Shown one piece after another: positions 38,327-47,770 of a DNA stretch of 56,827 nucleotides (positions are counted from its first letter, which is position 1; each line of letters starts with the position of its first letter). The stretch is from positions 1-56,827 of the forward strand of contig NZ_BANU01000038.1 of NCBI RefSeq assembly GCF_000333035.1, written 5' to 3'. The notes under the pieces were generated by a model. The model was not told where the DNA came from. It saw nothing but the letters and a program-made list of their open reading frames with translations, and did no database searches. The stretch is from Gordonia sihwensis NBRC 108236 (GTDB lineage Bacteria; Actinomycetota; Actinomycetes; Mycobacteriales; Mycobacteriaceae). The translations under genes and the position numbers were made by a program.

Positions 38327-41217
38327 CACCTCACCTCCTCGGGCTCGGGAGCGGCCGGTTCGGCGGGCTCCGGCGGGGCGTCGGCCACGTCGAGCCGGGC
38401 GCCGAGGCTCCGGAGGATGTCCAGGACCAGCCCCACCACGATCAGGTAGATGCCGAGGTCGAAGAACAGGGCGGTGACGATGTGGAACTCGCCGAAGACC
38501 GGCAGGCTCAGATCGATGACGGCGGACGAGAGCGCCGGAGCACCGAGCGCCAGGGACACCGCCGCGGTGGTCGCCGAGACCGCGAGCCCGGCGCCGAGGA
38601 TGGTGCCTGCCTCCACTCTCATCGCCTCGCCGAGTTCGTAGCGTCCGCCCGCGAGGTAGCGGAGCACCAGGGCCAGGCCCATCACCAGACCGCCGGCGAA
38701 CCCGCCTCCCGGTGCGTTGTGTCCGGCGAAGAAGAAGTAGACCGAGAGCACCACCAGGGTCGGGAAGACGAGCCGCGTGGTGGCCTCGAGGATCAGCGAC
38801 CGCTGCGCCGGATCACGCATCTCGCTGCCGCGCAGCCACGTGGTGCGCCCGTGTGCGGCGTCGTCCCCGTTGCGGCGCTGAGCGAGTGCCGAGTCGGTGA
38901 CCCGGGGGACGGCGCCGAACCGGCGGCTCCGGAACACCATCGAGGCCACTCCGGTCGCCGCGACGATCAGGACGGAGATCTCGCCGAGGGTGTCCCAGGC
39001 GCGGATGTCGACGAGCAGGACGTTGACCGCGTTGGCTCCGTGACCGAACTCGTACGCGGCGTCGCCGAGGTAGACGTGCAGTGGCTCGGTGGACCGTGCC
39101 GCTGCGGCGAACAGCCCGATCACCACCAGCATCGCACCGAAGGCGACGGAGATCGCGATGCGGATGGGGCGATGACCGGTGCGCAGCTTCGGGGTCGCCT
39201 CCGACGGAAGTTTGCGCAGGACCAGCACGAACACGACCAGTGTCAGGCTCTCCACCAGAAACTGGGTCAGTGCGAGATCCGGGGCGCCGTACATGGCGAA
39301 CAGGGCGCCGCAGCCGTATCCGGTGATGCCGAGGGTCAGTAGGCCGGCGAGGCGGTTGCGCAGCACGGCCGTTGCGATCGCCGCGGCGACCATCACGAAG
39401 CCGATGACGATCTCTTCGACGGTGTCGAATCCCGCCAGGTGCAGCGACTGCCTGCGTCCCAGGAACAACACGCTGACGGGCAGGATCACCGCGGTCGAGA
39501 GGATCACGCCCTGGGTGATGGGCAGTGAACCGCGCTGGGTGTTGCGGGTGACCCAGAGGGAGACGGTGTCGGCGGTGCGCAGCGCGCCGTCGTAGATCCG
39601 GTCGGCGTTGAGCCGCGGCGGATGAACGAAGACGTGCGCGCGGCGCGCACGCAGGAACAGGAACAGGCCGGCGCCGCCGGCGACCACGATGATCGAGAAG
39701 ACGACCGGGAGACCGAAGCCGTGCCACTGCGCGAGATGCTCGATCTCCTCGCCGTAGGCGGGCAGCGACTGCGCATAGGGCTCGAACAGCGAGCCGATCC
39801 ATCCCGACGCGAACGCCGCGACCACGCCGGCCGCCGACAGCAGTGCCGGAGGGACGAGGAACATGACGGCGGGCTGGTCGAGCTGTGCGACGGCCCTGGT
39901 CGGCAGGCGGCGGACCTTGCGTCCGAACGCGCCCCACAGGAAGCGCGTGGTGTACGCGAACGTGATGACCGAACCCACCAGCAGCACCACGTCGACTGCG
40001 TGCCGCTGCATAGGGGAGAGCGCGCCGGTGTCCCAGACGCTGCCGAAGGCGGTCTCCTTGCCGACGAAGCCGAAGGTGAACGGCAGGCCGGCCATGCTGG
40101 CGCCGGCCACCGCGGCGACCGCGGCGAGCCCGGGCAGTCGTGCGCCGAGGCGTGCGAGCTTGCGGATGTCGCGGGTTCCGGTGGACTTGTCGATGATGCC
40201 GACCACCATGAACAGGCACGCTTTGAACATCGCGTGCGCCACCACCATGGCCAGGCCGGCCATGGCGACGTTGGCGTCGCCCACACCCACCAGCACGGTG
40301 ATGAAACCGAGCTGCGACACCGTGCCGAAGGCGAGGACGAGTTTGAGGTCCAGTTCGCGCAACGATCGCCATCCGCCGAGCACCATCGTGAGCAGACCGA
40401 GTCCGATGACCGGTATCTGCCAGCTCAGAAGGGGTGCGAAGGCCGGTGCGAGCCGGGCCACGAGGTACACGCCCGCCTTCACCATGGCCGCGGCGTGCAG
40501 GTACGCGCTGACCGGGGTGGGAGCGGCCATCGCGCCGGGAAGCCAGAAGTGGAACGGGACGATGGCCGACTTCGAGAGGGCGCCGATCAGCACCAGGATC
40601 ACGGCGACGTCGATGTAGACGCTGCCGGCCGGCGGATGGGCGACGAGGTCCGACAGCAGGTAGCTTCCGGTCCGCTCGCCCAGCATGATGATGCCGACGA
40701 GCATCGCCAGCCCGCCGAAGGTGGTGACCAGCAGGGCCTGGGTCGCGGCGCGGCGCGAGGTGGCGCGAACCGTGTTGAATCCGACGAGCATGAACGACAG
40801 GACCGTCGTCGCCTCCCAGAACACGTACATGACCAGCGTGTTGTCGCTGACGACGAGGCCGAACATCGCGCCTGCGAAGGCCACGAGTTCGCCGCCGAAG
40901 ACCGCGACTCTCCGGCGCATCTGCTGGAAGTAGTTGGCGCAGTAGATCAGCACCAGTGCGCCGACGCCCAGGATCAGCACCGACATGACGGCCGACAGAG
41001 TGTCGAACCGCAGCACGATGTCCATCTGCAGGCTGGGGATCCACTCGATCGTCTCCACGCGGGGCGGTGCGCCCGGGGCCGGCCAGTTGGCGACCACCCA
41101 TGCCAGCCCGGCCGCCGGAGCGAGCGCCAGGACGTAGAAACCGCGGGAGCCGAGAGTCTTGATGATCGGTGGTGAAATGAGCGCACTGACGGCCAGGGCG
41201 ATCAATACCAGGATCAA
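38326..41217 (-). CDS. mrpA: Fused Mrp antiporter subunits A and B
   Basis: A 963-aa membrane protein. The first ~750 residues are MrpA (NuoL-like, with FWEATTVLSFMLVGFN and the Lys/His helix ALSKSAIVPFHFWLPGAMAA), followed by the DUF4040-type segment and, at about 815-930, an MrpB domain (EATTRLVFPTLVVLSVYFFF, GHNAPGGGFAGGLVMG). A-B fusion is known in actinobacteria. Translation seems to start at TTG 41217 with CGGAG 8-10 nt upstream; no ATG/GTG fits the N-terminus better. First gene of the operon. Confidence 0.93.
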   Translation of the reverse strand: MILVLIALAVSALISPPIIKTLGSRGFYVLALAPAAGLAWVVANWPAPGAPPRVETIEWIPSLQMDIVLRFDTLSAVMSVLILGVGALVLIYCANYFQQMRRRVAVFGGELVAFAGAMFGLVVSDNTLVMYVFWEATTVLSFMLVGFNTVRATSRRAATQALLVTTFGGLAMLVGIIMLGERTGSYLLSDLVAHPPAGSVYIDVAVILVLIGALSKSAIVPFHFWLPGAMAAPTPVSAYLHAAAMVKAGVYLVARLAPAFAPLLSWQIPVIGLGLLTMVLGGWRSLRELDLKLVLAFGTVSQLGFITVLVGVGDANVAMAGLAMVVAHAMFKACLFMVVGIIDKSTGTRDIRKLARLGARLPGLAAVAAVAGASMAGLPFTFGFVGKETAFGSVWDTGALSPMQRHAVDVVLLVGSVITFAYTTRFLWGAFGRKVRRLPTRAVAQLDQPAVMFLVPPALLSAAGVVAAFASGWIGSLFEPYAQSLPAYGEEIEHLAQWHGFGLPVVFSIIVVAGGAGLFLFLRARRAHVFVHPPRLNADRIYDGALRTADTVSLWVTRNTQRGSLPITQGVILSTAVILPVSVLFLGRRQSLHLAGFDTVEEIVIGFVMVAAAIATAVLRNRLAGLLTLGITGYGCGALFAMYGAPDLALTQFLVESLTLVVFVLVLRKLPSEATPKLRTGHRPIRIAISVAFGAMLVVIGLFAAAARSTEPLHVYLGDAAYEFGHGANAVNVLLVDIRAWDTLGEISVLIVAATGVASMVFRSRRFGAVPRVTDSALAQRRNGDDAAHGRTTWLRGSEMRDPAQRSLILEATTRLVFPTLVVLSVYFFFAGHNAPGGGFAGGLVMGLALVLRYLAGGRYELGEAMRVEAGTILGAGLAVSATTAAVSLALGAPALSSAVIDLSLPVFGEFHIVTALFFDLGIYLIVVGLVLDILRSLGARLDVADAPPEPAEPAAPEPEEVR

Positions 41218-41300
41218 AATGGCACTCCGACTTGTGTCGAGGACGGGCGGGCGGGGTGTCGTGGTGACGAGAACTTGAGGTCTACCTTACCGTTTTCGAT

Positions 41301-41720
41301 ATGAAGGATTTTCGCAGACTGCTGGCAGCAGCGCTGATCATGGTGTGTGCGGGTGCGCTGTTCGTCGCATGCGGTTCCGATGACGAGCCGTCGCGGCCGG
41401 GTGTCGCGCTGCCGTCCGACTTCCCCGAATCAGACGTGCCGATGGTCGACGGAGCGGTGCTCACCGCATCGGGCGAATCGCCCCAGTGGCAGGTCACGGT
41501 GCAAGCGCACGCCTCCGACGGCAACCCGTTGACCAACGCCGTCACGAAGCTCACCGATGCCGGTTTCGCGGAGTCCTCCCGGGTCGACGACCCCCAGTCG
41601 AAGTCGGTGCTGCTGAGCAAGGACGTCGACGGCAGGCAACTGTGGGTCAACGTGGGACTGTCGTCGACGGCATCGGCCGGGGCCTCGACAGTGATCTATC
41701 AGGTGAGCTTCGCCGGCTGA
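41301..41720 (+). CDS. Small lipoprotein of unknown function
   Basis: A 139-aa protein with a lipoprotein signal ending FVACGS (Cys24). The mature part has an alpha/beta pattern (GAVLTASGESPQWQVTVQAH, AVTKLTDAGFAE, VNVGLSSTASAGASTVIYQV) that resembles a compact ferredoxin-like or ACT-like fold, but I do not recognise a named family. It is divergent from the Mrp operon with 83 bp between starts. Confidence 0.8.
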   Translation: MKDFRRLLAAALIMVCAGALFVACGSDDEPSRPGVALPSDFPESDVPMVDGAVLTASGESPQWQVTVQAHASDGNPLTNAVTKLTDAGFAESSRVDDPQSKSVLLSKDVDGRQLWVNVGLSSTASAGASTVIYQVSFAG

Positions 41721-41876
41721 GCGCCGTGCGGGTGAGAGCGGTATCGGTGCGGGCCGCGCCTCGCCGAACCCGAAGCGAACCGGTACGGGCGTCCCAGCGA
41801 CCTCACAGATTCGGCGGGTTCCCTCGATGGTCGACGGCGACGACTGCGTCGCCACCGGACACGAGGATCGACCAGG

Positions 41877-42470
41877 ATGACTGACCCCAACCGACCCCAG
41901 CACGACGACTCGGAGGCCCCCGGCGGGCAGACCGAGCCCCAATCCGACCACCAGCCCGACCCGCAGGCCGGACCGGACCCCACGAGCACCACGGCCCCGA
42001 CCGAGCCGATCGCACCGGTCGCCGGAACGCCGCCCGCCGACCCGGCGGCCGCGCCGGGACAGCCCGGGGCGGCCCATCACCGGCCGCCTCTGGTCGCGGC
42101 TCCGGCATCCACCGGCCCGCAGACCGTCGAGGTGCGGCGCAAGTGGCTCGTCGGGGGAGCGGTTGTCGGAGCCATCGCGTGTCTGGGACTCGCCTTCGGT
42201 GCCGGCTACGTCACGGGTGACCACACCGGCGGCCACCACAGGCAGAACGAGGCGCGATACGAGCGCGGCGCGACCATGCGCGGATTCATGGGGCAGGAGC
42301 GCAACGGTCTCGGTGGTCAGCGGTGGCGCATGATGCCGCCGGGATCGGCCAACGGCGACGGCCAGACGCCGGGGCAGCAGAACCAGACCCCCGATCAGAA
42401 CCAGACTCCCGGGCAGCAGACGCCGGGCCAGTCGGGATCGGCGACCACGACGCCGGGAACCTCCAGCTGA
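41877..42470 (+). CDS. Proline-rich single-pass membrane protein
   Basis: A 197-aa protein: about 80 residues rich in Pro, Asp, Ala and Thr, one transmembrane helix (WLVGGAVVGAIACLGLAFGAGYV), then an exterior tail with GQQNQTPDQNQTPGQQTPGQ repeats. The middle (RYERGATMRGFMGQERNG) is basic. Not recognised. ATG is preceded by GAGGATCGACCAGG. It ends before a hairpin shared with the convergent iron-sulfur gene. Confidence 0.72.
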   Translation: MTDPNRPQHDDSEAPGGQTEPQSDHQPDPQAGPDPTSTTAPTEPIAPVAGTPPADPAAAPGQPGAAHHRPPLVAAPASTGPQTVEVRRKWLVGGAVVGAIACLGLAFGAGYVTGDHTGGHHRQNEARYERGATMRGFMGQERNGLGGQRWRMMPPGSANGDGQTPGQQNQTPDQNQTPGQQTPGQSGSATTTPGTSS

Positions 42471-42511
42471 ACCGACGGCCCGCACGGGCCCGCGGCGAGA
42501 CCGCACAGACG

Positions 42512-42558
42512 ACGATGGCGGCGTCGGCACCCCTCGGGGTGGCCGATGCCGCCATCGT
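42512..42558. terminator. Bidirectional hairpin terminator
   Basis: ACGATGGCGGCGTCGGC (42512-42528) pairs with GCCGATGCCGCCATCGT (42542-42558) with a single G-U pair, and the inner ACCCC/GGGGT extends the stem. It lies between convergent genes. No long T-run on either side. Confidence 0.75.
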
Positions 42559-42592
42559 TCTGCGGTCGTCGCCTCGGCGACTCCTGCCGGAA

Positions 42593-45500
42593 TTACTTGC
42601 CGGGGCGCTTCTTCCCGGCGGCCAGACCGAAGCCCTTGGCCTTCGACGCACCGGTCTCGGTGATCGTCCGGCTGTCGGACGAGCCGGCCGCCGGAGCCGG
42701 AGCCTCGGCGGGCTCGTCGGTCTGAGCGGCGGTCTCGCCGGCCGCCGGCGCGGCGGGCTCTTCCGGCGCAGCAGGCTCCGGTGCGGGTGCGGTCTCCGCG
42801 GGGGCCGAGGGCTCCGCCGCCGTCGCTGCAGCCTTCGGGGCGCCGGGCTTCTTGGCGCCCGGCTTCTTCAGGCCTGCGGCCATGCCGAACCCCTTGGCCT
42901 TGCCCTCGGTGCCCGACGTGGTGGCAGCGGCAGCGGGGGCCGCCGTGCCGGTGTCGGCGGCGGTTGCATCGGCCGGGGCCTCGTCGGCCGGCTCGGTCGC
43001 AGCCGACTCGGTCGCCGCGGGAGCCGTGGGCTCGGCCGGTGCTGCGGCTGCGGGCTTGGCCGCGCCCGGCTTCTTGGCTCCGGGCTTTTTGAGCCCGCCG
43101 GCCATGCCGAAGCCCTTGGCCTTGCCCTCGGTGGCCGTGGTCTCGACCGGCGCCGCTGCCCCGCTCGTCGCTGACTCGGTTGCCGCTGACTCGGTCGCAG
43201 CGTCGTCGGTCGCGGGTGCCGCCGATGCCGCTGCCGCGGGCTTGGCCGCGCCCGGCTTGGGAGCGCCGCCGGGCTTCTTGAGTCCGCCCGGCTTCTTCAG
43301 TCCGCCGCCCATGGCCAGTCCCTTGGCGGGAGCTGCCTGGGTGGTCTCGGCCGCGGGTTCGGCCGGGGCCGTGGCACCGCCGGGCTTGGGGGCACCGCCG
43401 GGCTTCTTGAGTCCGCCCGGCTTCTTGAGCCCGCCGCTCTTCGGTGCAAGACCCACCGCGGGCTTCGCTTCGGCCGGGGCCGCGGTGGCGGCGGGAGCTG
43501 CGGGCTTCGCCGCAGCGGCGACCGGCTCGGGCTCGGGCTCGGGGGCGCGCTCGGTCTGAATCGGCCCGAGGAAGTTGCCGCCGCGCTTGACCTCCGGACG
43601 GCCGCGCTTGACGCCCTCCAGGATCAGCTGGCTGACGTCCACGACCTCGACCTGCCCCTCGTCCTCGGTGCCCGAGGTCTGAGCGGTCACGCCGTCGGTG
43701 AGCATCACGCGGCAGAACGGGCAGCCGGTCGCGATCTTGCGGACCTGCTTGTTGCCGTCCGCGTCGGTCGGCCGGGAGTTCAGCGTGCTGAGCGCCTCGT
43801 CGACGCGGTCGACGTTGATGCGCTTGCCGATCTGCTCCTCCATCCACATCCGGGCGCCGCCGGCGCCACAGCACATGGAGCGTTCGCCGTGGCGAGGCAT
43901 CTCGGTGAGCGTGGAGCCCGAGGACTCCATCAGTTCGCGCGGAGCGTCGTAGACCTTGTTGTGGCGGCCCAGGTAGCAGGGATCGTGGTAGGTGACCTGC
44001 TCGCCCGCCGGTGCGGCGACCGGCACCAGACGCTTCTCACGGACCAGCCGGTTCAGCAGCTGGGTGTGGTGGACGACCTCGTACTTGCCGCCCACCTGCG
44101 GGTACTCGTTGCCGATGGCGTTGAAGCAATGCGCACAGGTCACCACGATCTTCTTGCGCTGCTCGGGCGCGGTCGCGAACACCTCGTCGAAGGTGTCGAT
44201 GTTCTGCTGTGCCAGCATCTGGAACAGGAACTCGTTGCCCGCACGACGAGCGGAGTCACCCGTGCAGGTCTCTCCCTGGCCCAGCACCATGAAGTCGACG
44301 GCCGCGATGTCGAGGAGTTCGGCAACGGCCTTGGTGGTCTTCTTCGCGCGGTCCTCGTAGGCGCCTGCGCAACCGACCCAGAAGAGGTACTCGTAGCCCT
44401 CGAACGAGTCGACGTCCTGGCCGTAGACCGGGATGTGGATGTCCATCTCGTCGATCCAGGCAGTGCGCTGCGAGGCGTTCTGGCCCCACGGGTTGCCCTT
44501 GTTCTCAAGGTTCTTGAACATGCCCGCGAGCTCGGACGGGAAGTCCGACTCGATGAGGACCTGGTACCGGCGCATGTCGATGAAGTGGTCGACGTGCTCG
44601 ATGTCCACCGGGCACTGCTCCACGCAGGCGCCGCAGGTGGTGCAGCTCCACAGAGCCTCGGCGTCGATGACGGCACCGGTGGTGCCCTCGGACTCGCCGA
44701 CCAGCTTGCGCTCGGCCTCGGCGCGAGCGGCCGCGGGGACCTTGTTCAGGCGGGCCTCGTCGACGTTGCCGTCGGCGTCGACGATGCCGACCTCGTCGCC
44801 GCCCATGTCCTTGCGGCCGCCGGCGAACAGGTACGGCGCCTTGGCCTGGCCGTGGTCGCGCAGCGACATGATCATCAGCTTCGGCGACAGCGGCTTGCCG
44901 GTGTTCCAGGCCGGGCACTGGCTCTGGCAGCGACCGCACTCGGTGCAGGTGGTGAAGTCCAGCCAGCCCTTCCAGCTGAAGTCCTCGATCTTGCCCGCGC
45001 CGAACGCGTCCACGTCCGGGTCGGCGGTCTCCATGTCCAGGACCTTGCCCTGGCTCATCATCGGCTTGGCCGCACCCAGTGCGACGCCGCCGTCGCTCTC
45101 ACGCTTGAAGTAGATGTTGAAGAAGGCCGCGAAGCGGTGCCAGGCCACACCCCAGTCGATGTTGAGGCCGACGACGGCGAGCCAGACCATGCCGCTCATC
45201 AGCTTGACGACGGCCGCGGCGGTGACCCAGTAGACGGAGCTGCCCTCGAAGAGCTGGGCGAAGTAGTGCGTGAAGAACGAGGTCCAGACCGGCGGGTTCT
45301 CGATGCCCGACGAGATCTTGAAGGTCTTCACGAAGATCATGCCGAGGCCCTCGATCAGGACCACTGCCTCGACGAAGTAGGCGGCGCCGAACCGCGAGCC
45401 CGAGAAGCGCGACAGCCGGGCCGGGACGCGGGGATGGTTCAGCTGACGGATGACCATCAACACCACGATGCCGATGACGGTGGCCAGACCCAGGACCTCG

Positions 45501-45847
45501 TCGGCGAAGATGTAGATGTTCCAGGCGCCGATGACGGGCCAGTGGAATTCGGGATCGAAGATCTGACCGTACGCCTCGAACCAGAAGACGAAGCCGATCA
45601 GGAAGCCGAACATCACCAGCCAGTGGGCCCAGCCGACGGTGCGGAACTTGACCATGCGGGTGTGCGCGACGAATTCCTTCATCATCGTCGCGAAACGCTT
45701 CCCGGGGTAGGCGAACCGCGAGGGCTCCACCTTCTGGCCCTGGGCGATGGATCGGACCATCGTGCCCACGCCGCGAAGGAAGAGCGCCCAGCATACGAGG
45801 CTGAGTAATACGGCGATGGTTCCGATCACGGCGGTAGTCGTCGTCAC
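42593..45847 (-). CDS. Rv0338c-like membrane iron-sulfur oxidoreductase with repeated tail
   Basis: A 1084-aa protein. Residues 1-245: five or six helices of the NarI/heme-b type. Residues ~300-420: a [4Fe-4S] dicluster domain with CTECGRCQSQCP and CTTCGACVEQCP. Then two cysteine-rich CCG-type domains (FWVGCAGAY and TCAHC; CYLGRH, MCCGAGGARMW and GCPFC), as in heterodisulfide reductase HdrD and GlpC. Residues ~770-1084 form an Ala/Pro/Glu-rich tail with five copies of a KGFGMAxGLKKPG-like module. M. tuberculosis Rv0338c (882 aa) has the same front part. Likely passes electrons between quinones and an unknown donor. GTG start; weak Shine-Dalgarno. Confidence 0.9.
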   Translation of the reverse strand: MTTTTAVIGTIAVLLSLVCWALFLRGVGTMVRSIAQGQKVEPSRFAYPGKRFATMMKEFVAHTRMVKFRTVGWAHWLVMFGFLIGFVFWFEAYGQIFDPEFHWPVIGAWNIYIFADEVLGLATVIGIVVLMVIRQLNHPRVPARLSRFSGSRFGAAYFVEAVVLIEGLGMIFVKTFKISSGIENPPVWTSFFTHYFAQLFEGSSVYWVTAAAVVKLMSGMVWLAVVGLNIDWGVAWHRFAAFFNIYFKRESDGGVALGAAKPMMSQGKVLDMETADPDVDAFGAGKIEDFSWKGWLDFTTCTECGRCQSQCPAWNTGKPLSPKLMIMSLRDHGQAKAPYLFAGGRKDMGGDEVGIVDADGNVDEARLNKVPAAARAEAERKLVGESEGTTGAVIDAEALWSCTTCGACVEQCPVDIEHVDHFIDMRRYQVLIESDFPSELAGMFKNLENKGNPWGQNASQRTAWIDEMDIHIPVYGQDVDSFEGYEYLFWVGCAGAYEDRAKKTTKAVAELLDIAAVDFMVLGQGETCTGDSARRAGNEFLFQMLAQQNIDTFDEVFATAPEQRKKIVVTCAHCFNAIGNEYPQVGGKYEVVHHTQLLNRLVREKRLVPVAAPAGEQVTYHDPCYLGRHNKVYDAPRELMESSGSTLTEMPRHGERSMCCGAGGARMWMEEQIGKRINVDRVDEALSTLNSRPTDADGNKQVRKIATGCPFCRVMLTDGVTAQTSGTEDEGQVEVVDVSQLILEGVKRGRPEVKRGGNFLGPIQTERAPEPEPEPVAAAAKPAAPAATAAPAEAKPAVGLAPKSGGLKKPGGLKKPGGAPKPGGATAPAEPAAETTQAAPAKGLAMGGGLKKPGGLKKPGGAPKPGAAKPAAAASAAPATDDAATESAATESATSGAAAPVETTATEGKAKGFGMAGGLKKPGAKKPGAAKPAAAAPAEPTAPAATESAATEPADEAPADATAADTGTAAPAAAATTSGTEGKAKGFGMAAGLKKPGAKKPGAPKAAATAAEPSAPAETAPAPEPAAPEEPAAPAAGETAAQTDEPAEAPAPAAGSSDSRTITETGASKAKGFGLAAGKKRPGK

Positions 45848-45966
45848 TGGAAGTACCGGCCTTTCTGTCCAGGTCGTACCAAGACGTCAAAGCGCTCGGG
45901 TCATAGCACTCCGCGTCAACCTTTATTCCCTGGTTACCGTAAAGGTTCGACCCTGCTCGGGTCTGC

Positions 45967-45985
45967 CAAGGTTTGCCTAACTTCG
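45967..45985. promoter_or_regulatory. DtxR/IdeR-like iron box
   Basis: CAAGGTTTGCCTAACTTCG matches 13 of 19 positions of the IdeR consensus TTAGGTTAGSCTAACCTAA, including the central GGTTnGCCTAAC core. It lies 120 bp upstream of the iron-sulfur oxidoreductase start. Iron-responsive control of an Fe-S protein is sensible, but binding is inferred. Confidence 0.5.
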
Positions 45986-46024
45986 CCTGCAGATCGGCCG
46001 TCACGGTTACCGTTCACCGGTATG

Positions 46025-46038
46025 TTACTCGCGAGTAA
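46025..46038. promoter_or_regulatory. Perfect 14-bp palindrome, operator candidate
   Basis: TTACTCGCGAGTAA is perfectly symmetric and A/T-ended in a GC-rich genome. Its size and form suit a TetR-type dimer. Which regulator binds is unknown. Confidence 0.5.
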
Positions 46039-46262
46039 TAAGAGGGTCCAGTCCGTATCGAGAGTGTGCTGAGGCGCACGAATCTGAGTCGACACGCCGA
46101 ATTCGTGCCGTGAATCTGTGTCACCTGATCGGTTGAAAGTGGTGCTTATCACTCGAAAGTTACCGTTCGGTACGAGTCCGGCGGCGGGAGGCGGCAGCCC
46201 CGCGCGACGGGGGTGCCGGGCTCCTGTGTGAGCCATTCCCTTCGATTAGAGAAGAGTCCCAG

Positions 46263-47684
46263 GTGACCTCGATGGATACCCGATCTCGAAGCCGTCGGCA
46301 GCGACGCACCCGTCTGACGACGGGCCTCACCGCGGTCGCGGCGTCGGCCGCACTCCTCGCGGGCGGAGTCGGCGCCGCGCCGGCGAACGCCGCGAACGGC
46401 CTGCCGGATTTCCCCTCGTACAAGTGTGCGCCGGGGCAGCAGACCGCGCCCAGCCCCGTCGGCGACACCGTCGACTGCGGGGCTGCCCGCCCCGCGGTGC
46501 TCGCGAAAATCGGCGACGGCCTGATCGGCCTGGTGCTGCCCGATCTGGGCCTGAACCTCGCCGATATGAATTCGGCCACTGCCATCAGCCTGGCGCCGCT
46601 GTTCGGCACCTCGTACCCGGGCGCCGCGACGATCGCGGGCACCGGTCTGGCGTCGGCGCTCGCCGTCGGCGGCACCGCCAACGCGCAGGCCGACGCCTTC
46701 CTGTCCGGCGCCATCTCGGTCGGCAGCCTCGGCGCGGTCTCCGATTCGCGGGCCACCGGCGGCCTGGGGCTGTCGATCGGAGCGGGAGTGTCGGAGACCT
46801 CGGTCCGGGCACTCCCGCTCGGCGTCGCGATCGCGATGGGGCTGGGCGAGAACGCGACCGCCACGGCGCTCGGCGGCGTCGCGGTGGCGACCGGCTTCCT
46901 CGACGGCATCGCGAACGCGCCGGACCCGACCAAGAGTTCGGTGATATGCACGGCGCTGTACGGAAAGGCTCAGGTCACAGACGGGGAGACCGGAAAGAAC
47001 TACTCGTCGTGCACCAGCGTCGCGTTCATCTTCCAGAAGTCGCAGCAGGGCGACGGCCCGGTGGTCTACTCGATCAAGAATCCGTTCTCGCTGACGCTCG
47101 GCTCTCCGCTGGCGCCGATGACGACCCTGCTCGACATGGTGGGTGCGCTCGGCATTCCGGCGCCCTTCCCGGACTCGGTGACCGGCATCCTCACCGGCAA
47201 TGTGATCCCGACCTTCTCGCAAGACCTCATCCGTATCGTGATGACCGACCATGGGCCGCGGATCGAGACCGACCTGTTCGCCAAGAAGCCGGCTCCCACG
47301 CCGCCGGCGACCGAGCCGTCCACCGCGTCGACCGCGACACGGGTCGCCGATGTGCAGGCGACGAGCACCTCCGCGGCAGCCGACTCGGCGCAGACGACCG
47401 TTGGTTCGGACGCGACTGAGAACACCTCCGCTGAGACCACGGCACCGTCCGGGGAGTCCTCGGCCACCGAGCCCGCCCCGGCGGCCGACGCCGCGCCCGA
47501 GCCTGCGCCGACCGCCGAGGCGCCGGCCGTCACCGACGAGCCCGCCGCCGAGCCGTCGCAGGATTCAGCGGCCGAGCAGCCCTCCGACGACCAGTCGTCG
47601 GAGCCTGCCGCTGAGCCGTCCGCGAACCAGAGCGTCGCTGACACCGCGGATTCCGCTCCGGCCGCCGAGGCGCCCGCGGCGTGA
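46263..47684 (+). CDS. Secreted Ala-rich protein with acidic Pro/Thr tail
   Basis: A 473-aa exported protein. A twin-Arg-poor but very basic N-region (SRSRRQRRTRL) leads to a Sec-type signal peptide with likely cleavage at APANA-AN near residue 44. Residues 45-345 are Gly/Ala-rich with low-complexity beta-like stretches (AISVGSLGAVSDSRATGGLG, TATALGGVAVATGF) and two Cys pairs (KCAP, DCGA; ICTAL, SCTS). The last ~125 residues are Pro/Ala/Thr/Glu/Ser-rich, like wall-spanning regions. No sortase motif. GTG 46263 or ATG 46272 may be the start. Function unknown. Confidence 0.78.
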   Translation: MTSMDTRSRSRRQRRTRLTTGLTAVAASAALLAGGVGAAPANAANGLPDFPSYKCAPGQQTAPSPVGDTVDCGAARPAVLAKIGDGLIGLVLPDLGLNLADMNSATAISLAPLFGTSYPGAATIAGTGLASALAVGGTANAQADAFLSGAISVGSLGAVSDSRATGGLGLSIGAGVSETSVRALPLGVAIAMGLGENATATALGGVAVATGFLDGIANAPDPTKSSVICTALYGKAQVTDGETGKNYSSCTSVAFIFQKSQQGDGPVVYSIKNPFSLTLGSPLAPMTTLLDMVGALGIPAPFPDSVTGILTGNVIPTFSQDLIRIVMTDHGPRIETDLFAKKPAPTPPATEPSTASTATRVADVQATSTSAAADSAQTTVGSDATENTSAETTAPSGESSATEPAPAADAAPEPAPTAEAPAVTDEPAAEPSQDSAAEQPSDDQSSEPAAEPSANQSVADTADSAPAAEAPAA

Positions 47685-47702
47685 CCGATTCGGACGATTT
47701 GC

Positions 47703-47730
47703 TGTGACCACCGTCACTGCGAACTAGCAT
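47703..47730 (+). promoter_or_regulatory. CRP/GlxR-type site and -10 of the 30-codon gene
   Basis: TGTGACCACCGTCACT (47703-47718) matches TGTGA-N6-TCACA at 9 of 10 defined positions. TAGCAT (47725-47730) is a likely -10; the CRP site then covers the -35 zone, favouring repression. This is the only promoter-like signal ahead of the small gene. Confidence 0.5.
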
Positions 47731-47770
47731 GACGGTGTCGCAAACCGTCCGCGTTGGAGGGAGCAGTCCG

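Larger units (their letters stand above)
45848..46262. other. 415-bp divergent regulatory region
   Basis: This region separates the iron-sulfur gene from the secreted-protein gene and has visibly lower GC. It holds a DtxR/IdeR-like box, a perfect 14-bp palindrome (both listed separately), and three direct copies of GTTACCGT at 45933-45940, 46006-46013 and 46159-46166. No coding sequence was recognised. Confidence 0.7.
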
